From Pestalotiopsis fici W106-1 (Eukaryota; Ascomycota; Sordariomycetes; Amphisphaeriales; Sporocadaceae), in the NCBI RefSeq assembly GCF_000516985.1, contig NW_006917092.1, positions 3,364,619 through 3,428,618 of the forward strand: a DNA stretch of 64,000 bases, in the 5' to 3' direction. The notes beneath the pieces were generated by a model. The model saw only the letters and a list, made by a program, of their open reading frames with translations. It did no database searches and was not told the origin of the DNA. Of this stretch, positions 43,310 to 55,234 are shown one piece after another. Within the stretch, counting starts at the first letter, position 1, and each line of letters opens with the position of its first letter. A program made the position numbers and the translations under genes.

Positions 43310-45810
43310 ATGTCTTCAGAACCACGGTAGACGCAGCGGCTTCCACGCAGTTGTACAACCTGTCGGCGACGGAGAGTAAAGTGTAGCAAGACTATTCCTT
43401 GCACACAGTGCATCGAGTCAAAGACGGCACATGAATGTACGCGCGAAATTGTGTACTGGCGGGGCAAATTAAGTGTGTAAGTACAACTAGGAAAATACCT
43501 TGATCATTTTCAAAACGGGACGTACATCACGCACAAGTACTCACATGATCTGCCAACAGAGCGGTGGATGAAGGGAGCACAGCGCCATCCACTGTGGAAG
43601 GACTGAGAAACGAGAACTCGGCGTTGCGCGACCAAATAGCTCAGCTCCAAGTGGCGTTGGCCACAGAAAAGCAGGAGACACATTTACCTTCTTTAGAAAC
43701 CCTGCTGCTACCCCCATCATCTGCGTCTGCATCATCTTCACGATGTCCGCCGCTACATGATGGTGCTCCCAGAGCGGCCTCTTTAGGCGCTCAACATAGT
43801 GTTGCCAATGATCACGCAGCATTCGAGTCTACACTCGAGAGCGTCCAGTATGGGACACCACCAGCGGAATGTCGAAACGACCCAAGCCAGGTTCGCCTTG
43901 TTTCTTGGCCTACTCGCCAACAAAGCGAGAGTATCATTCAATTCTCCATTGCTGAACTTGGTTGGATTCACTGTGCTATAAGCGCCTCGCAGTTCCACTC
44001 TGAACATACGGCCATGTGGGATGCCTTAGAGTGTGGCGACGGGACGCTCGAGGAACCCTCCTGGATGGCTGTCTACTATAGTCTCCTGGCTGTAAGTATT
44101 CTCACATATCATGTTTGGAAAGTTTCGGGGGGAAAAAAACTTACAGTTGCATTGAACAGACAGGATCATACTACATGGAGAATGAGGTTCTGACACAGCT
44201 CATGGGGCACGAAGTAGCCGATGATCACTTAGGGATTGAGCCTTTTGGCATCAGATACTCGAAACAATGGTATCACCGCGCCGTGCATAACTTTAAAGCA
44301 GCCGATTTCCAGTTCCGAGTGAGTATACACGCGGTGCAAACATTTGCAATATTGACATTATGCAATATGCACTTCGACGAATCAGAGCGTGAGTGGCTCA
44401 TGATGGGGTTGGCGATACAAACGGCCAGGTCGCTGAGGATGCATCGGCTCGGCAGCGAGACATGCTTTGATCAGACAGTCCTGGAGAGGCCTGAATGGGC
44501 AACAGCTCGTGGGAGGCAGCTGGGCCGTCGGTTATGGTGGACTTTGACGATTTGCGATTGGTAAGTACCTACCTAGGTAGGCAAGATAATTGCCAGGACG
44601 GATTGAGGTTTGCTTACGATTGACGACTACGCAACTCTAGGCTATCAAATCTCGGTACACGAGCTGCCTCAATATATCCGCACGCATTTGACTCTGCATT
44701 GGAAGCCCTGAGCGACAACTCGGGAGGTGAAGGCATGAGCGACATTGATGGCAGCCTACCCTCCAGCGGATCAGAATCGAGTTCTCACACATCTCTACTG
44801 CATCACATCGTCACAGCTAAAATGGCCTACATTACCTTTTACTTCTTTAAAATGGACCGGGACATGACAATCGAGCATGTCCAGAAAGCCATGGATGCGC
44901 TCGACAACTTCCAGCAACAACTGCCCGTGCTGTATAGCAGTGGCGGAGATCTTGCGGCCGATGATTATCAATATGCCACGACGCATCTTCGAACTATCGG
45001 GTGGCAACGATTTGCGTATTCGATTGGTCCTGAATTCATGCGACTCTACGTCGCTAGGATAGCACTCGGTCGCCTAGTTGGTGGTGATAAGAGTGAATTG
45101 GTGACACGACTCTGGAGGAGGGGGACCGATGCCGCCACCAGGGTCATTCGACGCGTTGCAGATGATAAGATTCCTCTGTTGTTTCTCAAGTTCTGGTAGG
45201 CGCACAACATTAGCCCTTTCAACGAAGCACACCGTTCTCATTTGCTGATACTTGTATTGATAGGCCGATGACAGGCTCAGTGATATCTGCTGGCATCTAT
45301 GTCGTGCTCAATCTCTTGTGCTTTGGCACAGGAAGCTTTGATGTTGTTGCGGCACAACACGAACTGGTTCAGCAAAGTATAAATCATCTCCGCCGTGTCG
45401 AGAATATTTCTTGCCAAGCTCGCAAGGGTGCACACGTACTGGACTATCTCTTGCATGTCAGCATGAGACATCCTAGTACAACTGATATAACCAGCCTCTC
45501 GGATCTGATCAAACACTTGCAAAACGCAAGACGGCCTATTCATGATAGTTACGAGGAGCACAATCGCAGGAATGAGGGTCAAGCTCAAATTTCAGAGACT
45601 AGTTTTGAGTCAATGTTAGCAGACCCGGACATTGGAGAAGCATCCTCGCAAGTACTGAATCAATTTTGGCCGGTTGGTGGTGGCTTCACTGATTCGTACG
45701 CCATGCCGTACAGTGAGTATGGTGTCAGTGGCATGGACGGATTGCTACAAAGTCATGCATCACTGGATGAAATGCAGCCTCCAATCTCCCGAGATTTCCC
45801 AACTTCATGA
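43310..45810 (+). pseudogene. Zn2Cys6 transcription factor with in-frame TAG at codon 7
   Basis: Five exons (43310-43476, 43560-44091, 44160-44560, 44641-45195, 45264-45810) all join in frame, about 733 codons. The zinc cluster is perfect: SCTTCRRRRVKC, SKTIPCTQC and IESKTAHEC, spacing C-x2-C-x6-C-x5-C-x2-C-x8-C. A coiled-coil (VEGLRNENSALRDQIAQLQ) follows. The middle domain matches fungal_trans, with WLMMGLAIQTARSLRMHRL and GRRLWWTLTICD. The only ATG before the cluster begins MSSEPR and meets TAG at 43328-43330, just before TQRLPRSC. All other sequence is intact, so the stop may be a recent C-to-T change of a CAG (Gln) codon, an assembly error, or evidence of an unseen upstream exon spliced at this TAG. 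I could not build such an exon. Confidence 0.7.
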
Positions 45811-47136
45811 TCGTGTCGTTGATTAATGTGTATTATATTACTTGCGACTTGGTCGTGTCCGAAAGCCATTTTGAACAGGCCAATATCCCATATAGTAGGA
45901 TCAATACTTTGGGTATTTATTTATTTTTTCCGGGGAAAGAAGATCATATTCTCGCAAAAACATCAATTGAATGCTTCGTGTATAACTGACTTTGCCCTGA
46001 AATCGCACCTATGAAGCAATAACCCTCGCGCTTGTTTCCCACTTAAATAATATCGATTATACTTGAATACATGGAATTAGAACATCTCCATTTCTTTTAC
46101 TTGTCTTTGATATTCTCGCCATTCCAAGAGAACGGATGAAAATTGAAAGGAAAGAGGAAGAAAAACATCAGAGTCTCCGCGGGTTCACTTAATGCGCTTA
46201 AAACGGGAGTCTTGACAAGCTTAGATAATGGCAAAGTAATCTGAATTCTTCAATCTTTCCACACAAAAAATAAAAAGATTGCGATCCTCGATGGGTGCCT
46301 CTTTCAAGAATGTAAAGAGTCCTACCAAAATTGGTCTTTTGCGCCGAGAAGACAGCGTTTGCGTCATCATCGCGGTACAAAGTACTTTTGTAACCCTTTG
46401 ATTTGTGATTCATGGACAATTTTTAACAGAGTAACGCCTGTGTCAGAAGCCCCGGTTTTCAATGGGGCCCTCGCACGAGTTCGCGCGAGTTGCCGGAAAA
46501 GTCTCCACCATTGGACAGGCATTTGAGGGTCGGGACACTATAAACTTTGATCTAGCACAAGGTTCTTTTTATTCTTCAACTAGTGGGTCCTCTTAAAACA
46601 TTCGGAGTCAACATGCCACCTGTAGCAGTGTCCTCGAGATGATGGAATACAAATCTTGCAAGGCTTGAACACCAAATCAGTTAGTTTGTTCCGGGCTACC
46701 GATGCACCCCCCACAGAGGTTTGACATTATCTTATCTGATCAATCTCTGAACTCCAGCAAAGGAATCCATAATGTTTGAAATATTCGCTGGTAGTCTCCA
46801 ATAGGCTGTGACATATGAAGCAACACCGGAAGTGGCGAGATTGGAAATAAAGCCCGGCTTGATCCTGACTTTGCCATCATTACTTGGCATGGTCATAGCC
46901 CACTGGCGATTGATTCGACATGATGAATTTTTAGACATTCAAGAAGTAGAGTCTCGTAAATACGTTCATTGGCTACATATGCGATCTATAGTTGGCTTTT
47001 CGAAGTGTCCCTAGTTGTCTTCCATGGTTCCCAAAACGACCGGTACCGGATCCTATCTATAGTCTACAGAAATGTCTGGGGTTTGCCCCCTTGTCTAAAC
47101 GAACCTTTGCAGAGAATAAAATCAAGTGCGCGGCAT
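45811..47136. other. Intergenic between convergent genes, no gene seen
   Basis: About 1.3 kb, AT-rich. Only short frames without features. Presumably 3' untranslated regions and non-coding sequence. Confidence 0.45.
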
Positions 47137-48362
47137 TTAGACGACGTAATTCGCACAGTTCATATCATTGGCAAGATCCATAATGTCACCAATGGTAATA
47201 TTGGGGAGCAAGCCACCAGTCCACAGGTTGTGGGCTAGGGTTGTCACATTGCCGACTTCGCCATTGTAGTCCAAAAGGTCGGCACCAGGATAATCCAGGT
47301 TGCTCAGCTCCAGGAAAGCCTCGGACGCAACAACGGGTCCACCAATGTCGTAGAGACGGTGTTCATTGTCGGCCATCTGCCACTGCCACCAGAGTCGATC
47401 AAGGTTGGTGTGGTGTAGGAAGAAGACGGGGTCTCCGGGACTGGATACGACATCCAACATCTAGTATCTGGTAAGCATTCTAACTCAATCATGGGGGTCT
47501 GAATTTTTTCACTTACAGTTCCACCAACACCCATGTGTCCGGCCAGATGGGGGTTTGTTCCCCAGCAGTTCCAGGCATCAGTGTAGTTGTCAATTGCCAT
47601 GCAATCATCCACATAGGTTCGGTTTGCCTGGTAAAATTCCGTCTGATTGAAGTCGCGAGTAAGACAGAAGTTGGCGTCGTTGCTGGTCTGGTTCAGATGC
47701 ATTGTCAAGTTGACAAACGGTCCATCTGCCACACAACCGTCTGCATCAAGATTGCCGCTGCCAAAACCAGTGACGGGGTCAAAGACGGCAGAGTCGGCGA
47801 TCGAGGCAAGGTCGGTGTCGGCTTGCTCGTCCCAGTAGGGTTGAGCACCAGTGTATCCGCATTCGGTCTGTAGGTAGATCTCATGGACTCGCACTGCACG
47901 CATGTTAGTCATTACACTTGCATAGACTCTAATTTTTTTCTCGGGTAGAAACTGAGGCAAAACATACTGTACAGTCTGTGCCAAGGCAAGAATGGTCCGT
48001 CATTGTGGATGACACCTGCTTGGTAGATATGCGCGTACATGAGATCATCCCAAAGGTTTTGAGATCCGGTGACCCCCAGCTTTGGTGGCTTGCTCATCAG
48101 GCACAACTCGGCGTCAATGTAGGCCTTTTTCTCAGCATCGGTCAAAGCAGTCCTACCAGAAGAACCAGCATTAGAATTTTGATCATGTTTGAAGAGCGAT
48201 TGAGTAAAAACATTGATCTTACCATGATTTTCTCTGATTGATGCTTGTACAGTTGGGGAATTGGTTACCCCAGACAGCATCACTCGAAGAGTTGGTAGAA
48301 CTGATAGCTGCTGAAAGAGCAACATTGGCCAGAGCCAGGACGGAGAAGGTGTTGAACAACAT
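47137..48362 (-). CDS. Secreted short tyrosinase (second copy)
   Basis: Four exons (48362-48223, 48152-47968, 47893-47517, 47460-47137) with introns of 70, 74 and 56 bp give 341 residues. A signal peptide is visible (LFNTFSVLALANVALSAA). CuA ligands lie in MYAHIYQAGVIHNDGPFLPW and HRLYM, followed by CGYTGAQPYWDE. CuB ligands lie in HLAGHMGVGGT and DPVFFLHHTNLDRLWWQWQ. There is no C-terminal shielding domain. The overall plan equals that of the gene at 14758, but sequence and exon borders differ, so these are distant paralogues rather than a recent duplication. It should oxidise phenolics outside the cell or in the secretory path. A TATA element lies about 95 bp upstream. Confidence 0.9.
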
Positions 48363-48454
48363 ATTGACAAGGTGTCGATCGCTGGGGCCGTGGACTTCTA
48401 GTTGGAGTAAGGATGACTGAAGATCTGATGTTAAGTTATTGAGCTCGATGTCAG

Positions 48455-48464
48455 TGTATATATA
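48455..48464 (-). promoter_or_regulatory. TATA-like element of the second tyrosinase gene
   Basis: TATATATACA on the minus strand, about 95 bp upstream of the ATG at 48362. Confidence 0.45.
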
Positions 48465-49988
48465 CCCATATGAGCCACTACCTTTCCTTGCTGATGGGAG
48501 CACACTATGATAGTTCTCGGCCTCAACAGTCTAGCGTCCGAACTCGATTCGCTCGGCCCTCTTGTTTGCAACATGGCTACGGGCACTCGACAAAATAACT
48601 CATAGTCCAGATCTAGTTCTCCATAATTTGATACTCAGATGAGCAAACCTCGGCTCTGTCGAAATTGTTATTCAACCAGAACAAACCTGCGGTCCCACTG
48701 GGGCAAGATATCCAAGACGGCCGAGTTCCTGCATCCCCTGGTGGCTCTTATCGATTATCATAGAGATAACACAGTAATTGTGGATAGAGCAGAAGCGGAA
48801 TGCTTGATGAGGAGATATCTTGTTGCATTCAAGACATGGCACGTGGTCGCTTGTCACGTAAGCAATGAGGCTCATGTTACAATGCCACCTAGCTGAATTG
48901 GACCCATATCCGATAATCGCTCGTAAATTTAGGAAGAACCATGTCAAATCTCTGCGGCTATCGGAGGATTTCACATAATTAAAATAGACTTTTCGGCGAA
49001 TGACACTGCCAACTTCGGCTCTCAGAACCCATGATTCAGTTCTTGAGGATACCACAGGGAGGGATCCGGATTGGGGGGGTTGGTAACTATGCCGAGAAGG
49101 CTTTTGACATTGGGCACCATCTATACCAAGACTTTCATGTTTTGGTGTTCCGAGAGATCAACAAGGGGGTGCCGGGACTCTGGATAAGTCTCCGCGTATA
49201 CTATGGTTCTAGTACAGTCTAGCATGGAAAAATACCGGACTAGGGCAGACTCAAGTATCGGTCCCGCTTTATCGCCCGTGCTCCCCTGTTGACCGCGGTG
49301 TGGGCTCACGTTGTTTCTCCTCGTCGGCCACTCAGTCTTGCAAACAGATCCCAAGCTCAGCACTTTGGGCTGCTGTTCTCATTTTCTTGCGCTTGTACTA
49401 TGTCTTGAAATCGTTATAAAGACTTCATCAGTCCGTAGGCTTACTAGAACTTTCGGGAACTATGATGTCAAGTGTAGAGGCGGTGGAATCGATATATCTA
49501 CGGGAAGTAACTTGAGAGCACCCAGAAAAAGCTAACTAAATATGATACTTGTAGTTGTACTGCTGATACTAGTAACCGTCTAAAGTGGCTTTGGGCCCGA
49601 CATGTGCTTCGGGGCGCCAAGAAGACGGATGGAACTTTTCCTGTGCATAAACATCAAATTTTCCGCTCTCGTGAATTACTACACCCCTTTAATATCGGTA
49701 AGAGTACCCATCACTTGGCCTCTTTTACGTTGCAACTGCTTGAAAAATGGCGCACAGTCGATTACTTGTGACAGACGAGGTCATCTGCAAGGAATCTGCA
49801 TGTCGCTGCTACACCCATTGGCCACCATAAATTTTCGCCACCGTAGCATTTTGACAGTGGTTCCAAAGTGATCTGCAAGTTTCTCATTTCCTCCCAAAAT
49901 CTTGATGCAGATAAAGTGGCCCTTTATGATCTCACTTAACCATGTTTGTATCGAATTAAGTGTGATCTTGGTCACTCCTTTTTCATTG
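48465..49988. other. Intergenic, no gene seen
   Basis: About 1.5 kb between two divergently transcribed genes for secreted proteins. Short frames only. Confidence 0.45.
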
Positions 49989-50000
49989 ATATATATATAG
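49989..50000 (+). promoter_or_regulatory. TATA-like element of the kelch gene
   Basis: ATATATATATAG about 130 bp upstream of the ATG at 50130, followed by a pyrimidine-rich leader (50038-50118) typical of strongly expressed fungal genes. Confidence 0.5.
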
Positions 50001-50129
50001 GAGATCGAAGAGCACTTCCAAGCTCATTGATGTCGAGTCTTCTACCCTTCTTCCGTGTAAACCAATCATCTTTGAATCTATTCATCCACCCATCCTTTCT
50101 GTTTGCACTAGATCTTATCTCTATACATT

Positions 50130-51197
50130 ATGCGCCCTCTTCAGATCCTTGCAGTAAGCGCGGTGGCCTCGTCTGAGATAGCCATAGCGGCTCCATCATG
50201 CATGTCGGGAGAATGGGTGGACCTGGCCACCATACCAACCGCGCGTCAGGAGCACGGAACAGCAGCTATCGATAACCAGACGATTGCTGTCCTTGGTGGT
50301 ATCGTTCCTACGGCCAATGGCACTGAGACCACGGACCTGTTGCAAATTTATGATGTCGCATCAGACACCTGGCGCACGGGGGCTGCAGCACCCTACAAGG
50401 TCAACCACCCCAACGTTGCCGCCGTGGACGGCAAGCTGTACCTACTTGGTGGTTTGACAGTGGGTCCAACTGTCTCGGGTTTGTCCATGAACTGGGTGGC
50501 ATCCAAGACTTGTCATGTCTATGACCCGGCATCGGACTCCTGGGAACAGCTGCCGGATATGCCAAACGGTACGGAAAGGGGAAGTGCCGTCATGGGTGTG
50601 CACGGCGAGATGATCTACCTTGCTGGCGGTATGACTGTACTCATGACCGGGTATCAGGATGCGGTCAACTCGGTCATATCTTTCAACACCACCTCCAACG
50701 CGTGGCAGAGACTCGTTATGGGAGCAGCTGAGCTTCCAGAGAGTCGTCAACATGCTGCTGGATCCGTGGTTGGGGACACTTTCTACGTCATTGGTGGTCG
50801 CCGCTACGGGCAGCTCAATTTCCGTGATACCGTCTTTGAGCTCGACCTAAACAACGTGACCGCTGGGTGGTCCACGAGCACTGGTCATATGCCCACGTCG
50901 CGAGGAGGTATCAATGGCGGTGCCGTAGGTTCCAAGTATTACATCTTTGGTGGTGAAGGAAATGTCGACTCGACCACCGGTGTATTCAACCAGACGGATG
51001 TCTTTGACCTGGAGTCGCAGCAGTGGGCAGAGTTGGAGCCCATGGCCGTCCCCCGCCACGGAACCCAGGCCGTTGCGATTGACAACCGTGTTTACATTCC
51101 CGGTGGTGGACTTCAACAGGATGGAAAGCAAGTGGTCACTAATGGAACGACGACAACCCAGCAGCCAAGTACTCATTTTGATGCTTATTGCGCTTAG
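50130..51197 (+). CDS. Secreted kelch-repeat beta-propeller protein
   Basis: Single-exon 355-residue protein with a signal peptide (MRPLQILAVSAVASSEIAIA, cleavage near APSC). About six kelch repeats follow the classic pattern: a hydrophobic strand, a GG doublet, then Y/F and W about 12 residues later (KLYLLGGLT, MIYLAGGMT, TFYVIGGRR, KYYIFGGEG, RVYIPGGGL, each followed by ..SDSWEQL/..NAWQRL/..QQWAEL). Several sequons indicate glycosylation. There is no galactose-oxidase copper site (no Cys-Tyr-Trp signature seen), so it is probably a binding protein rather than an oxidase. Fungal secreted kelch proteins of this size are mostly uncharacterised. Confidence 0.88.
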   Translation: MRPLQILAVSAVASSEIAIAAPSCMSGEWVDLATIPTARQEHGTAAIDNQTIAVLGGIVPTANGTETTDLLQIYDVASDTWRTGAAAPYKVNHPNVAAVDGKLYLLGGLTVGPTVSGLSMNWVASKTCHVYDPASDSWEQLPDMPNGTERGSAVMGVHGEMIYLAGGMTVLMTGYQDAVNSVISFNTTSNAWQRLVMGAAELPESRQHAAGSVVGDTFYVIGGRRYGQLNFRDTVFELDLNNVTAGWSTSTGHMPTSRGGINGGAVGSKYYIFGGEGNVDSTTGVFNQTDVFDLESQQWAELEPMAVPRHGTQAVAIDNRVYIPGGGLQQDGKQVVTNGTTTTQQPSTHFDAYCA

Positions 51198-51603
51198 ATA
51201 TGACCAGTACCCGTCCGTCTGAGACGCATGGATAATTCTTGTGTATGATATAGCTTAACGACATCAAAAATTTCATGCCAGTCCCTTATTTGCACTTTTT
51301 AAGCTATTCATCAAAGCGAAATGGTTTATCTTGTGAAAATGTCTATAAACATTCCTGTCTATGCTGAGGCACTACCGGAAGATGTAGCCGAAGATCTACA
51401 ACGACTTTGATTGAGTAAAGATTGTTCGGACGCTGCAACGAACTTGTCGCTGAGATATTGATTGTTTGTCTCCGGAACCGATGCTTGGATCTCTACTATG
51501 CCCATAACAGACAATTTACAAGGGTAGGTAAGTAAGGTGGCATCTGATTGTCACCGACTCCTCTCGCGCATACAATCATCCGAAACAAGCACGCCAATTG
51601 AGG
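51198..51603. other. Intergenic between convergent genes, no gene seen
   Basis: About 0.4 kb of 3' flanking sequence of the kelch and ATPase genes. Confidence 0.45.
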
Positions 51604-54600
51604 CTACCATGCAATCCTGGCGATCGGTCCTTTGGGGAAGACCCTAACCAGTAGCTTCCTGATTTCATCCATCATCAAGATCGCCACCGCCAAAGGAATT
51701 GGAATGAACCAAAACTCAATAGGCACAGAAGCAGTACCGAACAAATTCTGGATGCCGGGAACCTCGGTAACAAAAATGGCAATCGCTAGACTAATGAGTA
51801 TGGATAGAATCAACCAAGGGTTTCGCCTCTTCTTGGTGACTGGGTCGGCCTGCACCAAACTCAAGCGGCGATTTCGGACGGCAAGGATATTGCCCCATTG
51901 CAGGATGACCAGAGTGACAAAGTACACGCATTGGCCAACATTATTAAAGTTGGTGAGCTCAGCCTGGGTATAGCCATGAAAGCCCTCCGAGTACCCTTCA
52001 AAAAGAAAGAAGAGCTCGCTCACCGGCAGTCCAGCGTATTTCCAGAAGTACAAGAAGAACATGGAATGTGCGATGCAGGTCTCCATGAAGCCAGTAAACA
52101 AATATGCCTGGATATAGATCTTGGCCGTAATGAGGTGATCGCGCTTGTGATTGCGGGGCGGTAGCGAGAGAAGGTCGAATTCTGCTTTCTCCATGATGAT
52201 TGAAAGAGACAGAAACAGGTCGGTGAAGACGCAAATGATAATCATGAGGAAGGAGGACAAGGGCAGTGGCACGCCAAAGAAGACATTGGCAAGAACGGGC
52301 CAGATTTCAGACCAACTTCCTGCTGGTAGCAGATACGAAATGACCTTTTGTAAATTCTGGAAAACAAGACGACCGAGTCGAATCGCGTCAATGATGGAGT
52401 CAAACTTGTCCATGAGAATTAGATCCGCCGCCTCGATGGCAACATCACTACCAGTGATGACGGCGACGCCAACATCTGCCGCTCGCAATGCAGGAGCATC
52501 ATTGACACCATCACCGGTTACTGCGACGACGTTGTCTCGGTCCCGAAATCTGGTACATATATAATAAGCTTCACTGATGCATTTGAGGGTTGACGGATGA
52601 AGAACTGGAACATAGGACAACACTTACTCGTTCACAATCCGAAGCTTTTGCTCCGGCGTAGTGCGCGCAAATACAATCTCCTCGTACTCGCATACAGCAT
52701 TCCAGTCGTCGTCATTCAAGGTGGAGATATCTTTTCCTTCAATCATGAGACTTCGACCTTCGCCTGCCAGTCTCTTCTCCCGCAGCTCCGTCGATGGCAG
52801 CGGTGAATCAGCCCGAAGCGACTGGAGATCATCGACATTGGCGTCGGGCGCAAAGATACCGATTCTCCGAGCAATAGCCGCAGCAGTAAGACCGTAATCA
52901 CCAGTGACCATGAAAAAGCGAGCACCAGCCCTGCGACACTCCAGGACCGTCCTCATCGTCTCAGGCCGTGGTGGGTCGATAATGCCAAGGATTCCAATGA
53001 TGACTAGGTCCTGCAGCGCAGTGGCAGCCACATGGTCACTAAAATCATTTGTGCCAGGTGCGTGAATTGGTGTCATGATCTTTCCACACAACATAATGAC
53101 TCTTTCCGCGTTATTGGAAAGCTCATCCTGGGAAGTCTTGATCGAGTTGCGAGCTGCATCGTCGAGACACTCAATGGAGCCGCTCTTCACTGACCAATAT
53201 CTGGTACATGCTGCGAGGAGCACGTCTGGGGCGCCCTTGATATACACTTGATGTGCACTACGGCCTGCATCTTGAGCCTGGACATTATCAAGCATGGTCA
53301 ACATCCACTTGTTCTTTGAGTTGAATGGTATCTGGAAGACCTTTCGGCTAGAGTTGGGAGTCTGATTCTGTACGGAACTGGTGAAGCGTAAGAGTGCAGC
53401 ATCTGTTGCGTTACCTTGAACCTTTCGTTCAGCTGAGGGGAGGTGCTGTGTCGTGGGGTCAAATGCGGCATCATTGCAGAGAGACGCCGCTTCGTAAAGC
53501 TTCATCAGGTGCTCTGGCACATTGTCTCCCACCAGCGCGTCTTGAACTTGCTCGGGAGACAACTTGACATCTGCGAAAGCCACTGACGCAACAGACATTA
53601 CGTTCTGGGTAAGGGTACCAGTCTTGTCCGAGCATATGACATTGACACAACCCAGAGTCTCGACTGTCGATAAGCCCTTGGGTAGAATGTTGCTCGCCTT
53701 CATGCGCCGGGCCACCATCATTAGCGTCAGCGACACGGCAATAGGCATGCCTTCGGGGATAAACGCCACAACACAGCCCATGACATTGTTCAACATGGCC
53801 ACAACATTCATGTACGAAGGATGATCTCGGCGCAACCAAAATGTCCAGGTGAGTGCAATCAAGAGTGCGAGAATAACCGTGAAAACCACAATAATTCTCA
53901 CGAATCGCCAGATCTCTTTCTGGATAAGCGTAGGGACTTCCTTGGCGTCGGCCATGCCTTGTGCAATGCGCCCCATGACGGAGCGATTGCCAGTGAGCAC
54001 GACTATGCCAGTTCCGCTACCGTTGACGACCATGGTGCCCATCAAGGCAATGTTTCGACTTTCCAGGAAGTTTGGGTCGGTACAATTGATGGCGCCCTCA
54101 ATCTCTTCTGGCTCGCCCGTGAGCATGGAGCGGTCAAAACGTATATCGCCAGAGTGATCCAACAGTCGAAGATCAGCTGGGACCTTGTTGCCGACAGAAA
54201 GCTGTACAATATCTCCAGCAACGAGCTCAGTAGCTGGTAGGCTAATCACTTTACCCTCGCGGAGAACACGAGTCTCGGACGGCAACAGGTCCACAATGGA
54301 CTTCATGGTGCGCGAAGTAGACCAGTCCTGGAATGCATTGAAGGCAGCCTGGAGCATGATGACGATCAAGACGAGGATTGCCAATGCAAGATTCGTTGCA
54401 GAAGGAGGGTTGCTGAGTGGTTGCCAGCAAATGAAGAAGATAATGACTCCAACCCATAGTATAGAACAAAATCCTCCAAAGACGTAAAAGAACAGCTTCT
54501 TGAAGTAGTTGACTCTGGGTTGCGGTAGATTGTTCTTGCCGTCGCGCTGGAGTCTCGTGTTGGCAGCATTGTCGGAAAGACCTTGGTTGGCTGCCACATT

Positions 54601-54996
54601 AAGTTGCTGGCAGACCTGGTCCTTGTCGAGTTCATGGTAGGTGAGATTGGCAAAGTAATTCTCGGCCTCCTTCTTTGAGTTCTTGAGATCATCAGAACTA
54701 TCGGGCTCGTGATGGCGAGACTCGGAGACGTTGATCGAAAGGGTACGGTACTCGATCTGAACACCAGAGTAGGGAGATGTGGCAGGTATACGGCTCCGAG
54801 AGCTGCGGCTCGAGGCTCGACTCATTGACCGCGTCCGAGTTGCGCCATCTGTGCCGCGAGCAAGGCGCCCTCGGTCTGCGCCGCTTCTGTCGGCATCCTG
54901 AAAGGTGATACGAAGCTCGTTGTCGTCGTCATTCGCATTTGATGTGTCCGCCATTTCCTGGGTCACTGAGCTGTGGAAAGTATTGTTTATCGGCAC
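51604..54996 (-). CDS. P-type ATPase, Na+/K+-ATPase alpha-like (type II)
   Basis: Two exons (54996-52628, 52549-51604) with a 78-bp GTAAGT..CCAG intron give 1104 residues. The N-terminal cation-ATPase domain (~115-175) includes [20 protein letters not shown]. The actuator loop has [10 protein letters not shown]4 has [13 protein letters not shown]. The phosphorylation site is [12 protein letters not shown] (Asp457), then nucleotide-binding [18 protein letters not shown] and the hinge [11 protein letters not shown]. Ten transmembrane segments are expected. The N-terminal 100 residues are Ser/Arg-rich with [14 protein letters not shown], a likely regulatory phosphorylation region. M1-M2 and the loop sequence are closer to animal-type Na+/K+-ATPases than to fungal ENA or PMR1 pumps. 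In M6, CVFTDLFLS stands where animal pumps have CIDLGTDM, so one ion-binding Asp seems replaced. No beta subunit is seen nearby. Confidence 0.9.
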
Positions 54997-55234
54997 TCTG
55001 ACTGCTCCATTCTCACAGATGAGACAGTGGCATATTTAAATCCTTACCCATCCCTTACCTTTTTCTAGGGACAGCTTATACCCAGCAGGGTGGAAAACCA
55101 TTGCGTAAAAATTTGCTAAGAAACTTGAAGCGATGCATGGAGTCGTATGGGATCCCTTTCCGCACCATTCCCTAAACAGTATATACCGCTCGAGTAGGCA
55201 CTATAATCAGCAGTGGCGGAAGCCTGCGTGATAC
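54997..55234. promoter_or_regulatory. ATPase upstream region
   Basis: Upstream of the ATPase start, with ATTTAAA-like AT-rich sequence near 55033-55040 on either strand. No specific element is certain. Confidence 0.3.
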
